Counted from the stretch's first letter, positions 1 through 7,168 are shown. The stretch is DNA of 10,476 bases from FEN-680 sp036781505 (GCA_036781505.1 DAIQAV010000075.1:1-10476); one strand, 5' to 3'. Numbers and translations: made by a program. Notes: a model not told the origin generated them from the letters alone.

Positions 1-367
1 AGGTCTTGGCGGCCTCCAGGGCGTGCATGCTCTGGTGCCCGCCGATCATGATGTAAGCGAAGGCCGCGGCGATCAGGATGGAGGTCCCGAACTCGAGCGC
101 GAACCCTCCGAGCGAGCCGGATATCCTGGAGGCGAAGCTCGGGTAGAAGATGCCGACCAGGACCTGGACGTGCAGGGCGACGGCGAAGTAGCCCCACTTC
201 ACGAACTCGGAGGTCGACCATGCCCCGTAGAAGATGCCTTCGCGCCAGCTCCTGGGAATGATCGCGCTCACCATCCGGTCGAAGCGCGGGTTGCCGTTGG
301 CGTAGGAACGTCGGGGGCGCTCGATTCCGCTCTCGACCTGTCCGGTTGCCTCATCCACCGTATCCAT
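1..367 (-). CDS. Unrecognised membrane protein, N-terminal part (runs off the left edge)
   Basis: The minus-strand frame stays open from an ATG at 367 to the window edge, giving 122 residues with no stop. A purine-rich AAGGCAGG just upstream can serve as ribosome binding site. Residues 1-40 are polar. Two hydrophobic stretches follow, about 58-76 (GYFAVALHVQVLVGIFY) and 96-109 (SILIAAAFAYIMIG), then GGHQSMHALEAA. Codon use is like that of the neighbours, and the overlapping plus-strand ORF has none of these protein-like properties. I do not recognise the family and assign no function. It is divergent from the slipin gene, with about 190 bp between the two starts. Confidence 0.7.
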   Translation of the reverse strand, partial: MDTVDEATGQVESGIERPRRSYANGNPRFDRMVSAIIPRSWREGIFYGAWSTSEFVKWGYFAVALHVQVLVGIFYPSFASRISGSLGGFALEFGTSILIAAAFAYIMIGGHQSMHALEAAKT

Positions 368-556
368 ACCCACCTGCCTTTTGTCCACCCATCCCGGGTC
401 TTTCAGAGATCCGACCTCCATCACGAGTGATTATTCGGCCTTCAGGCGGTAAAACATCTTCCGGCAGGCCGACCGCTCGATTGATAGAATATGATACAGC
501 AATATCGGGGAGGCCCAAAGCCGTTCCCACGGCCGGAGGCGAGGCTAGGAGGCCAA

Positions 557-1432
557 GTGGCGGCAGCAATCATCGTCATTGTAATAGTGGTGGTGTTGTT
601 CGCGCTTCTGCTCGCCCGGATCGTGTCGGTCAAGGTGGGAACGGAACCAGCGCAAGGGGGTAGGACGATGGCGTCACAGGTGGTTACCAGGAGCCCTGGC
701 ATATTCAAGGTCATCAGGGAGTACGAGCGCGGGGTGGTATTCCGCTTCGGGAAGCTGAAGAAGGTGCTCAAGCCCGGGTTGCATGTGCTGATCCCGATAT
801 CGGACCGCATGATGCGAGTGAGCCTGCGGACCGTGACGATGCCGGTCCCTTCGCAGTCGATCATCACCAGGGACAACGTGTCCATCGACGTAGCCGCTGT
901 GGCCTACTACAACTCCAACGACCCCATCAAGTCGGTGGTCGCCATCGAGAACGTCGGCGAGGCGATCAATCAGATATCGCAGACGACCGTGAGAAACGTC
1001 GTGGGCCAGTCGAGCCTGGACCAGTTGCTCAGCTCGACCGAGGACATCAACCAGAAGATCAAGGACATAATCGACCTGCAGACCGAGCCCTGGGGCATCA
1101 TCGTGACCGTGGTCGAGCTGAAGGACATAACGCTCCCCGAGAACCTCAAGCGCGCCATGGCCAAAGAAGCCGAGGCCGAGCGGGAGAAGCGGGCGAAGGT
1201 CATCGCCGCGGATGGGGAGTTCATAGCGTCGCAGAAGCTGTCGGAGGCGGCCGCCATACTGGCGACGCAGCCCATCTCGGTGCAGTTGCGCACCCTGCAG
1301 ACGCTGTCCGAGATCGCGGTCGAGAAGAACTCCACGATCGTCTTCCCGACAGAGTTCCTCACCGGGCTCACCCTCAAGCCGGTGCCCACTGTCGCGGAGA
1401 TGAAACCGGGGCCTGCGCCCGGGAATCATTGA
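557..1432 (+). CDS. Slipin / stomatin-like SPFH (band 7) membrane protein
   Basis: Slipins are membrane-anchored SPFH-domain scaffolds that oligomerise at the cytoplasmic membrane; some work with NfeD-type proteases. The 291-residue product has one N-terminal membrane segment (about residues 3-23, AIIVIVIVVVLFALLLARIV). A linker of about 28 residues follows, then the family signature REYERGVVFRFGKL and PGLHVLIP. Next come ITRDNVSIDVAAVAYY, the TVRNVVGQSSLDQLL stretch, GIIVTVVELKDITLPENLKRAMAKEAEAEREKRAKVI, and the terminal coiled-coil and FPTEF region. I chose the GTG at 557 because AGGAGG lies at 547-552 and the membrane helix then begins at once. An in-frame ATG at 491 would add 22 Pro/Arg-rich residues and has no ribosome binding site. 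tatA lies 71 bp downstream on the same strand. No NfeD partner is visible. Confidence 0.9.
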   Translation: MAAAIIVIVIVVVLFALLLARIVSVKVGTEPAQGGRTMASQVVTRSPGIFKVIREYERGVVFRFGKLKKVLKPGLHVLIPISDRMMRVSLRTVTMPVPSQSIITRDNVSIDVAAVAYYNSNDPIKSVVAIENVGEAINQISQTTVRNVVGQSSLDQLLSSTEDINQKIKDIIDLQTEPWGIIVTVVELKDITLPENLKRAMAKEAEAEREKRAKVIAADGEFIASQKLSEAAAILATQPISVQLRTLQTLSEIAVEKNSTIVFPTEFLTGLTLKPVPTVAEMKPGPAPGNH

Positions 1433-1503
1433 CAGGGGAGGAGGGCACGGCTAACATCGTGGCCTGAGCCGAGGACGCGGAAACGAACCAAGGGGAATCG
1501 AAA

Positions 1504-1692
1504 ATGTTCGGACTTGGACCTACAGAGCTCATAGTCATACTCATCATCGCGCTCGTCATCTTCGGGCCTTCGCGCCTGCCGAAGATAGGGCAGTCCGTGG
1601 GCCAGGCCCTCAAGGCTGTCAGGGATTCGACGGACAAGGTCACCGAAGAGGTCAGCAAGAGCCTCGAGACTCCGACGACGCCCGAGGCGTAG
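1504..1692 (+). CDS. tatA: Sec-independent protein translocase subunit TatA/E
   Basis: TatA forms the pore-like assembly of the twin-arginine pathway, which exports folded proteins across the cytoplasmic membrane. The 62-residue product has the standard layout: a short periplasmic start (MFGLGPTELI), one membrane helix (about residues 8-20, ELIVILIIALVIF), the FGPSRLPKIG hinge and an amphipathic helix (SVGQALKAVRDSTDKVTEEV). The tail is short. AAGGGG about 8 nt upstream is a good ribosome binding site. tatB and tatC are not in the window, so TatA versus TatE cannot be decided and it may act with Tat genes elsewhere. Its stop lies 4 bp from the stop of the convergent methyltransferase gene, leaving no room for a dedicated terminator between them. 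Confidence 0.93.
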   Translation: MFGLGPTELIVILIIALVIFGPSRLPKIGQSVGQALKAVRDSTDKVTEEVSKSLETPTTPEA

Positions 1693-1696
1693 CAGC

Positions 1697-2500
1697 CTAT
1701 CTGAGCGCGGTCGCCTTGAAGAAGGTGTAGCAGAAGACCCCGTCTGGCTCCGCCGTCCGGTGGAGGTCGCGCACTCCCTGGTCGAATTCAGCGGCTGTCG
1801 TCAGCCCGAGTTCGAGAGCACGCTCCCTCGCTCCTTCGACCATCGCTGTGAACGTGTTCCTGGTAAAGCCCTCCACCATCTCAGACCGGCTCGAGTCCGC
1901 GTACACCATCCTGGGGCTGACGCTCACCTCTCGAAACCCCACGCCGGTGAGCAGCGGGTAGAGCCTCCTTCCGATCAAGGCATCACCGCCCATCCGCGCC
2001 TGCGATTCGACCAGGCACTCGATGGCGTGGTCGGCGCGATCGCTCGGGGGGTTGAAGAACGCTGAACCATGGTCGCCCTCGATCACGGTGATCGAGCCGG
2101 CCGGGCGCAGCACCCGCTTGAGGCTCACGAGGGCGCCTTCCGGGTCCGCGAGGTGCTCCAGCAGGAAGCAGACAAACACGTGATCGAATGCCTCATGGCC
2201 GAATGGCAGGTCGAAGACGTCGGCCACCTCAAGCGTGACGTTGGTCACACCGCGCGCGGCCAGCAGCCTGTCGGCTTGCTCGATCGATTCCGGCGATATG
2301 TCGATCGAGGTGAAGTGTGCCTCCGGGCTTCTTCGGGCGAGGATGACGGTCTGCGCGCCGACGCCGCATCCGGCCTCGAGCACGGCGGCGCCCTCGGGGT
2401 AGCTCGTGTCGTGGTGAAGAAGGTCGGCGAGTGTTGCAGCCTGGTCGTGCAGTCGCTCGGCCTCGCGCTCGGTGTAGCCGTGCACGTATCGGTCGGTCAC
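1697..2500 (-). CDS. Class I SAM-dependent methyltransferase
   Basis: A 267-residue protein of the Methyltransf_11/25 (UbiE-like) type. It starts YVHGYTEREAERLHDQA, a lead-in common in this subgroup. SAM-binding motif I is VLEAGCGVG (residues 40-48), the motif II acid is D67 in SIDIS, and a further acidic loop is VADVFDLPF (92-100). Motif IV/post-I is DHVFVCFLLEHLADPEGAL, followed by KRVLRPAGSITVIEGDHG. The cofactor site looks intact; the substrate cannot be read from the sequence and could be a small molecule or a quinone-like compound. The start is GTG. It overlaps the stop of the upstream reading frame as GTGA, so the gene is probably translationally coupled to the M48-like gene before it. 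That coupling depends on ribosomes reaching the end of the upstream frame, which an internal TAA now interrupts. Confidence 0.9.
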   Translation of the reverse strand: MTDRYVHGYTEREAERLHDQAATLADLLHHDTSYPEGAAVLEAGCGVGAQTVILARRSPEAHFTSIDISPESIEQADRLLAARGVTNVTLEVADVFDLPFGHEAFDHVFVCFLLEHLADPEGALVSLKRVLRPAGSITVIEGDHGSAFFNPPSDRADHAIECLVESQARMGGDALIGRRLYPLLTGVGFREVSVSPRMVYADSSRSEMVEGFTRNTFTAMVEGARERALELGLTTAAEFDQGVRDLHRTAEPDGVFCYTFFKATALR

Positions 2501-2781
2501 TCCATCGCCTCCGGTACGGGAATGTTTCTACCGTCCCCGGGAAGTTCAGGTGACATGTACTTTCCGCCTTCAATACCCTCGAGGTTCTCCAGCCTGAGCG
2601 TAATCAATAGGTCGCGAACCCTGACCAGCCATTCGTCGTAGGCTTTAGCTTTCAGGTGCGGGGTGACGAAAAGCTCCTCCGGCTCAACCCCGTATTCCTC
2701 GAGCAGGCAGTACCCCTCATGGTGTATCACGTGAGCGGGATGTCCTTCGAGCCACCAGGCGACTTTCCTGATCGCGGACAC
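2497..2781 (-). CDS. C-terminal fragment of the M48-like protein, after the TAA
   Basis: An open frame of 94 codons starts at a GTG two codons after the TAA that ends the preceding ORF, in the same frame. The GTG has no convincing Shine-Dalgarno sequence (GCCTTAAGCCCTC precedes it). The start SAIRKVAWWLEG continues the M48 helix that follows the third zinc-ligand region (consensus TGxPxALxxALRKIA). LFVTPHLKAKAYDEWLVRVRDL resembles the family's LFxTHPPxxxRIxxL closing motif, in degenerate form. So this is best read as the tail of one gene rather than an independent small protein. If it is translated separately, it would be by reinitiation right after the TAA. Its stop overlaps the methyltransferase start. 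Confidence 0.6.
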   Translation of the reverse strand: MSAIRKVAWWLEGHPAHVIHHEGYCLLEEYGVEPEELFVTPHLKAKAYDEWLVRVRDLLITLRLENLEGIEGGKYMSPELPGDGRNIPVPEAME

Positions 2782-2787
2782 GAGGGC

Positions 2788-3456
2788 TTAAGGCTGACCG
2801 GTGACCCTCACCGCCAGCGTATCTTCGCGCAACGATTCCAGAACGTAGCTGGAGTCTGCCGCTACTATCTCGCTGGGCCGGAAGACTTTCGACTTCTTGA
2901 TGCCCATCTCGAGGTCATCCAGGCCTAGCGGTTTCTGATCATCCGGAACCCGCCCGGAGTTGTCTTCACGGAGGAGGAAGACGTGTCGTGCCGCTGCCAC
3001 GGCCATAATCGCCTCGACCTCCGGGCCGGCCAGTTCTGCTCGAAGCAGCGAGGGTGTGACCGCTACGACGTGCTGCCGTTCCACGGTGGCATTGAAAGCG
3101 TTGGGAGGGGCGATATCGAAGACCATCAGCGGAGGTGGGGTCGGCATTCCCATCCCGATGCTCACCGCTCCGAGGGCGTCGTTGAAGAGCTTGTAGCGTT
3201 GCTCGTCATAGTCTGTGGTGGTGACGATGTCGCGGCCGCGAGACTTCAATGTTCGCGATCGCACCGCTAAAAGTACGACTGTTACCATCGCGACCGCTAT
3301 ACAGAGAAGGACGACAGCTATCGCATAGGATCCACTACCAGATTGTAGCAAGACGAAGCCAAGCCCTAGAACCACTAGCGTGAGGGCCAGCAGGACAGAG
3401 GCAGCAGCCCTGTCCCGCCTAGCCGATTCTCTCTTTTCAGAGGGTGGATCTATCAT
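2788..3456 (-). CDS. M48/HtpX-like pseudo-peptidase, N-terminal portion
   Basis: The 222 residues begin with a charged head and two membrane helices (about 18-38 and 44-66). A domain resembling M48 (HtpX/Ste24-like) membrane peptidases follows: LFNDALGAVSIGMGMPTPPPLMVF (split hit to the pre-catalytic helix), PPNAFNA (118-123), VVAVTPSLLRAEL, then GPEVEAIMA. In active members the next five residues are HExxH; here they are VAAAR (153-157), so the zinc site and catalytic Glu are absent. Near the end, REDTLAVRVTGQP matches the third-ligand region (RExxADxxAVxLTGxP) with Glu kept and Asp lost. The ORF then stops at TAA (2788-2790), where active homologues continue PEALxxALxKI. The start is ATG with only a weak purine stretch upstream. 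A non-proteolytic or decaying role is inferred. Confidence 0.75.
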   Translation of the reverse strand: MIDPPSEKRESARRDRAAASVLLALTLVVLGLGFVLLQSGSGSYAIAVVLLCIAVAMVTVVLLAVRSRTLKSRGRDIVTTTDYDEQRYKLFNDALGAVSIGMGMPTPPPLMVFDIAPPNAFNATVERQHVVAVTPSLLRAELAGPEVEAIMAVAAARHVFLLREDNSGRVPDDQKPLGLDDLEMGIKKSKVFRPSEIVAADSSYVLESLREDTLAVRVTGQP

Positions 3457-3587
3457 TCATCACTCACGAGATTCCAAGCCGCGAAATGGGCACCGCCTGC
3501 GGCCATCACTGCCTTGTCCATTCTACCGGAACCGTCCAGGGGCCGGGCGATCTCCTCTAGAGTTGGCAGCGATCATCAATATTAGGA

Positions 3588-3611
3588 AAAGGCCCCGATT
3601 TCGGGGCCTTT
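3588..3611 (-). terminator. Rho-independent-type hairpin behind the tRNA
   Basis: A perfect inverted repeat, AAAGGCCCCGA (3588-3598) and TCGGGGCCTTT (3601-3611), leaves a two-base centre, or realistically a 4-base AAAT/ATTT loop with a GC-rich stem. On the minus strand it ends in a short U run (CCTTTTCC). It lies about 93 bp past the 3' end of the minus-strand tRNA and before the M48-like gene, so it most likely ends the tRNA transcript. The stem is symmetric and could also work on the plus strand, but no plus-strand gene ends here. Confidence 0.7.
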
Positions 3612-3703
3612 CGTAACTCAGATATCAGCCTGGCTAACACATTCATTCTAGCACCCTGAGACGCGGGATGTCGACTACGTTTAGGACTGTTGCGGCCGCA
3701 AGA

Positions 3704-3777
3704 AGCCCCCGACAGGACTCGAACCTGCGACCTTCCAGTTAGCCAGACTGGCGCTCTATCCTCTGAGCTACGGGGGC
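3704..3777 (-). tRNA. tRNA, predicted anticodon GGC (Ala by codon), identity uncertain
   Basis: Minus strand, 74 nt. Acceptor GCCCCCG pairs with CGGGGGC. The D arm is GCTC-AGAGGATA-GAGC, the anticodon arm CCAGT-CTGGCTA-ACTGG, the variable loop AAGGTC, and the T arm GCAGG-TTCGAGT-CCTGT; the discriminator is U. All four stems pair. The central loop triplet is GGC, which would read Ala GCC codons. Several things do not fit tRNA-Ala: there is no G3:U70 pair (the acceptor is C3:G70), position 37 is U instead of a purine, and the variable loop has one extra base. The body (GCCCCCGUAGCUCAG..GGAUAGAGC, with A20) looks more like tRNA-Arg. CCA is not encoded (the next bases are TCT) and would have to be added. 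Confidence 0.88.
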
Positions 3778-3811
3778 ATTCCCTGTACGGCTTATCTCAG
3801 CGTATCAGGAG

Positions 3812-3840
3812 AGTATGACAAGTAATACAAGCAATGTCAG
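3812..3840 (-). promoter_or_regulatory. Candidate sigma-70-type promoter for the tRNA
   Basis: On the minus strand CTGACA (3840-3835) is followed after 17 bp by CATACT (3817-3812), resembling -35 TTGACA (5 of 6) and -10 TATAAT (4 of 6). Transcription would start near 3805, leaving a leader of about 28 nt before the tRNA. The -35 box overlaps the stop codon of the glycosyltransferase gene. This is a by-eye match only. Confidence 0.4.
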
Positions 3841-5426
3841 AGAGGGCGATTTGTGACACCGGCGTGGGCGGTGGGCGAGGCCGTGTAGCGCGTCACGAAC
3901 ATCGAGTCCTCGTCGCGCCCGTTGTCCTTGACGAACTCTTTCAACACCTGCAGGTGCCAGTTGGCCGGCACGTCCTTGGCGCCGTTGAAGATGACGTAGG
4001 TCGGCAGCTCGCGGGCCTCCTCCTCGATGGTCGACCTGAGCTGGTCGGTAAAACCCTTGCGGTACTCAAGGTCCAGGGTTGTGAGCTTGATGTTCGGGTT
4101 CTTCCCCATGTACATCTCGAGCGCGTACTGGATGAAGTAGTCGTTGGCCACGACGTTGATCTTCTGTCGGGCGGAAGCCTCGCGCAGTAAGAGGGCAGTC
4201 TGCTCCATCCCCGTCCCGGCGCACCTGCCTTTGAGGTACTCGGCCTCGCCTCTTTTCGCGATCGTCATGCCCGCCATGAGAGAGCCGGCGGGGACGGCCG
4301 CGGCGATCGCTAGCCCCGCGACGAGAGCAACAGATGCGGCTGCGAGCAATCGCTTGCGTCCCGCGCGGTTCCACGCGCGCACGGCGACACCCCAAAGCTC
4401 GGTGAAGGTGTAGGCCGCCGAGAGCAGTAGCGGGGGCACCAGCACCAGGTAGAACCTGGCCCAGGCGAACTTACCCACCGCGGAGATGACCACGAAGCCG
4501 ATCAGGAACCACGCCAGCAAAAAGTATCCCGGGCGCCACTTCTTCAGAAGGGCAAGGACTATGCCGCCGAGTGCTATGACCAGCAGGACGGGCGTGAGGT
4601 AAGTCAACAGGCTGGACACTATGGAACCGTTGAACCGCAGGAACGTCTTGAGCGGCGTGGCCAGTATCTCATGCAAGTTCTTCGTGCGGGTTGCGATGAA
4701 GTGGCTGCGCACGGCCCACTTCGAGGAGAAGCGCAACAGGTTAAGGATGGCGAAGCCCCCGATGAGCGCAAGGCCGGACGCGGCAAGCCACCTGGCCAGC
4801 GGGCGTCTCTTCTCCAGTCCCTTTTCCGCCGGCACCCTTATCAGATACGCGCAAGGCACTATGAGGTACAGGAGCGTGGCCGTTCCCTTGGTGAGAAGGG
4901 CGAGGCCGACACAGACTCCGGCGCCGATGAGGTAGTAGGAGTTCACCGAGCGCGCCGCCTTGACCGCGAAGTAGATCGCGAAGACGAACAATGTAAGCAG
5001 CATGCCTTCGGCTATCGCCAGCCTGTCGTAGAAGAACGTGAACGGGCAGGCGACGTACAGGAAAGCGGCGACCACACCGAGCTTCCAGTCCCGTAGCTCC
5101 TTGCCGGTCAGGTAGAGGCCCAGCGTCGTCAGTCCGCCGAAGAACACGGAGGTGAGCCGCCCAGCCAGGAGCTGGTCCTTGATCAGGCCGAGCAGCGGCA
5201 CCATGGCCCACGAGTGCAGGGGAGGCTTGCCGTCGTAGAGCAACGAGGCCCAGAGGTTTCCGCCCTGCGCCGCCCGCGCCCACTTGAGGTAGATGGTCTC
5301 GTCTATGAAGACCGGGACTCCCTTGAGGTTGGCGAGCCGCGACACGAAGTAGACCGCCAGCACGAACACCATCGCGTAAGCCGCGGGATTCCGTCTGATG
5401 GTTGTATAGAGTCTCGACCGTCCCAT
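3837..5426 (-). CDS. GT-C membrane glycosyltransferase, PMT/ArnT-like (GT39/GT83 type)
   Basis: Such enzymes transfer a sugar from a polyprenyl-phosphate carrier to a protein or lipid on the outer face of the membrane. The 529-residue product has about ten hydrophobic helices up to residue ~385, then a soluble C-terminal domain of about 140 residues. Family marks are the catalytic-type acidic pair in the first outer loop (FIDETIYLKWA, D42 E43), DGKPPLHSW (65-73), YDRLAIAEGMLL (133-144), GLALLTKGTA (174-183) and ARFYLVLVPPLLL (323-335). Donor and acceptor cannot be told; with a Tat subunit and a lipoprotein nearby, protein glycosylation is possible but only inferred. I prefer the ATG at 5426, preceded by a GGGGGG stretch 7-8 nt upstream, over the in-frame GTG at 5441, which has no ribosome binding site. 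The 176 bp upstream (5427-5602) hold no gene I can support. Confidence 0.85.
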   Translation of the reverse strand: MGRSRLYTTIRRNPAAYAMVFVLAVYFVSRLANLKGVPVFIDETIYLKWARAAQGGNLWASLLYDGKPPLHSWAMVPLLGLIKDQLLAGRLTSVFFGGLTTLGLYLTGKELRDWKLGVVAAFLYVACPFTFFYDRLAIAEGMLLTLFVFAIYFAVKAARSVNSYYLIGAGVCVGLALLTKGTATLLYLIVPCAYLIRVPAEKGLEKRRPLARWLAASGLALIGGFAILNLLRFSSKWAVRSHFIATRTKNLHEILATPLKTFLRFNGSIVSSLLTYLTPVLLVIALGGIVLALLKKWRPGYFLLAWFLIGFVVISAVGKFAWARFYLVLVPPLLLSAAYTFTELWGVAVRAWNRAGRKRLLAAASVALVAGLAIAAAVPAGSLMAGMTIAKRGEAEYLKGRCAGTGMEQTALLLREASARQKINVVANDYFIQYALEMYMGKNPNIKLTTLDLEYRKGFTDQLRSTIEEEARELPTYVIFNGAKDVPANWHLQVLKEFVKDNGRDEDSMFVTRYTASPTAHAGVTNRPL

Positions 5427-5602
5427 GAACGAGCCCCCCACAGTTATTGCCGGGGCACTCCTTCTTGCCGAGCAGGCAGAATCCTGCCATTAACGGGACC
5501 GGTAGAGTGGCTGAAGAAAGCCGGCGGGACGCAGGCGCTACGAGTGAGTGGCGGTAGGGCCATCAGTCCCGACGCGGCCTCACGGGCCTGACGTCAGCTA
5601 CA

Positions 5603-7069
5603 TCAGCCGCCCGCGCTCGGCGTCGACGCCGGGGGTGGTGTGCCGCTCGAGCCGGACCCCGGGCTGGTAGTGGCCTTCGCGTCCACGACCTCGATGACGC
5701 CGGTCACCATCCCCATCCAGCAACTGAACCTGTAGCGGCCCGGCTTTGTCGGGGTGAACTCCTTGGTGCTGGTCGTTCCTGGCGTCAGGCTGATCTGGCC
5801 GTCGAACAGTCCCCCGGAGATTATGGCGTTGGTGCAGCCGCTGGTGCCGGTGTCCTTGACCTCCCACAGCACAGGCTGCCCGGCCTTCACCGTGAAGCTG
5901 TCGGGGCTGTAGCCGGAGGCCGACGCCTCCATCTTGATCACCTGCTTGCCGCCGGTCGCGGCCGGCTGCCGAGCGCTGCCACCCACGCTTCTCGAAACTG
6001 CTGTCGCATGCCCGAACAGGTCTCCCAGGTTGGGGGCGTTCAGCACCACCAGCTGGTTGTTGATGTTGAATATCGCAAAGAACAACACCAGTATGCCAGC
6101 GACCTTGAGGAAAGTCGCCGCCGTCCGCGGCTTCGCCAGGAACTTCACGCTGGAGAAGGCGATGATGAGCAGCATGGGCAGCGTGCCCAGCGCGAACATC
6201 AGCATTATCAGTCCGCCCTGCAGCGGCTTGCCCGAGAGCAGCGCGAAGCCCTCGGCGGTGATGGCGAAGCCGCAGGGCAGGAAGAAGGTCAGGGCACCCA
6301 GGGCGAAGGGCATGTAGCGGCCCTTGAAATGGCGCTCGTCGGCGATGTACCTGGTCATCCGCTTCGGCATGGTGAACTGGAAGGAGCGCAGGAAACGCAC
6401 TCCCAGCATCTGCAGCCCGAGCAGCACCATCACGATGGATATCACGATGACGAGGATTGCGGAGAACGAAGGGGTGAACCTGAAGGCGCTGCCCACCAGA
6501 GCGAGCAGGGCGCCAAAGCCCACGAAAGCGATCAGCCTGCCGGTGTTGAACAGCAGGTGCGGCTCCATCCTCTTCTTGAAAGGCTCCTCGGGCGAATAGA
6601 GCTCTCCCCACTGCTTCGACATCGAGAGCACGATGCCGCCGACCAGCGCCGCGCAGCTGGAGAAGCCGGCCACCAGGCCGAGCAGGAGGAAAGCGGGCAG
6701 CGCCGACTTCGCGTTGACGGTCACCAGCCTGGACAGCCCGGCTTTCTGCAGCAGGACCACCAGAACGAGCGCGACGAGCGCCGCGATGCCGACCTTTCCG
6801 TAACTGACCTTGCGCGGGGTCTCGCCCGCCTTGCCCGCGGGATTCAGCGAGAAGCGGTAGCCGTCCTCCTCGAACAACTGGTTCAGCCGACCGACCGCGA
6901 GCGCCTTGCCTTCATGCTCGACGAGGACAGTCCCCTTTGCGACAGAGGCTGCCACCGAACGCACGCCGGCGAGTCCCACGAGCTTCTTCTCGAGCACGAT
7001 CTCGCAGGCGGCGCAGTTCATGCCCTGCACGTAATAGGTCCGCTCCCGCACCTCAGCCCCGTTTTCCAT
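5603..7069 (-). CDS. HMA - SafE/DsbD-like membrane core - cupredoxin fusion (probable copper handling)
   Basis: The 488-residue protein has three parts. Residues 10-75 are a heavy-metal-associated domain with GMNCAAC (C19, C22). Residues 90-345 are a multi-helix core of the sulfite-exporter TauE/SafE or DsbD-like type with two isolated membrane cysteines, C139 (GFSSCAALVGG) and C266 (FFLPCGFAIT). A cupredoxin-like domain follows (about 377-463), with candidate copper ligands C412 (SGCTNAII), C450 and M452/M454 (FSCWMGM). A Ser/Pro/Gly tail ends it. This architecture is known in bacteria and is linked to copper or thiol transfer across the membrane; the exact reaction is not settled here. The ATG at 7069 has an ideal GGAGG 7 nt upstream; the frame is open far beyond it, but that part has no protein-like character. 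It is divergent from the two-component genes, which may control it. Confidence 0.87.
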   Translation of the reverse strand: MENGAEVRERTYYVQGMNCAACEIVLEKKLVGLAGVRSVAASVAKGTVLVEHEGKALAVGRLNQLFEEDGYRFSLNPAGKAGETPRKVSYGKVGIAALVALVLVVLLQKAGLSRLVTVNAKSALPAFLLLGLVAGFSSCAALVGGIVLSMSKQWGELYSPEEPFKKRMEPHLLFNTGRLIAFVGFGALLALVGSAFRFTPSFSAILVIVISIVMVLLGLQMLGVRFLRSFQFTMPKRMTRYIADERHFKGRYMPFALGALTFFLPCGFAITAEGFALLSGKPLQGGLIMLMFALGTLPMLLIIAFSSVKFLAKPRTAATFLKVAGILVLFFAIFNINNQLVVLNAPNLGDLFGHATAVSRSVGGSARQPAATGGKQVIKMEASASGYSPDSFTVKAGQPVLWEVKDTGTSGCTNAIISGGLFDGQISLTPGTTSTKEFTPTKPGRYRFSCWMGMVTGVIEVVDAKATTSPGSGSSGTPPPASTPSAGG

Positions 7070-7168
7070 CTCGACCTCCGATAGATGTCGAATACATAAG
7101 TCTACCAGTATGGTTGTGTATTCACTTTGACTTATCTCAACCCTCTCGGGTTCCGCGCCGGGGGCCTC

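Larger units (their letters stand above)
2497..3456 (-). pseudogene. Single M48-like gene interrupted by an in-frame TAA (joins the two ORFs above)
   Basis: The 222-codon and 94-codon ORFs are in the same frame and separated only by TAA GCC CTC. Read through, the product would be 319 residues with one uncertain residue at 223. It would show the continuous family pattern TGQP-x-ALVSAIRKVA, where homologues usually have Glu at x. A GAA to TAA change (one base) explains the break; no indel is needed. The catalytic HExxH was already gone, so the protein may have been under relaxed selection. Alternatives are ochre readthrough, reinitiation at GTG 2781, or a base error in the assembly. Confidence 0.6.

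Noticed and set aside
368..556. Promoters in the divergent spacer of the first two genes
   Set aside because: TAGAAT (485-490) and, on the minus strand, AATAAT (435-430) look like -10 boxes, but neither has a matching -35 at 16-18 bp.
1433..1503. Terminator or small gene between slipin and tatA
   Set aside because: No hairpin with a U run and no ORF; the spacer only carries the tatA ribosome binding site.
2788..2790. TAA as a reassigned sense codon in this organism
   Set aside because: The other genes here end in TGA or TAG and none contains an in-frame TAA, so TAA is merely rare as a stop. One case does not support code change, and reassignment of TAA alone would be extraordinary.
5360..5490. 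Cysteine-bearing frame (FCLLGKKECPGNNC) before the glycosyltransferase
   Set aside because: It starts at an ATG without a good ribosome binding site and runs out of frame into the glycosyltransferase coding region without a nearby stop. Most likely chance.
5589..5596. Perfect palindrome TGACGTCA
   Set aside because: An 8-bp palindrome is expected by chance at this scale, and it sits just beyond a gene end with no partner site.
6008..7084. Long plus-strand open frame opposite the HMA-SafE-cupredoxin gene
   Set aside because: It is rich in Gln, Glu, His and Arg, as expected from the antisense of GC-rich membrane codons, and has no domain or ribosome binding site. The minus-strand gene has clear domains.
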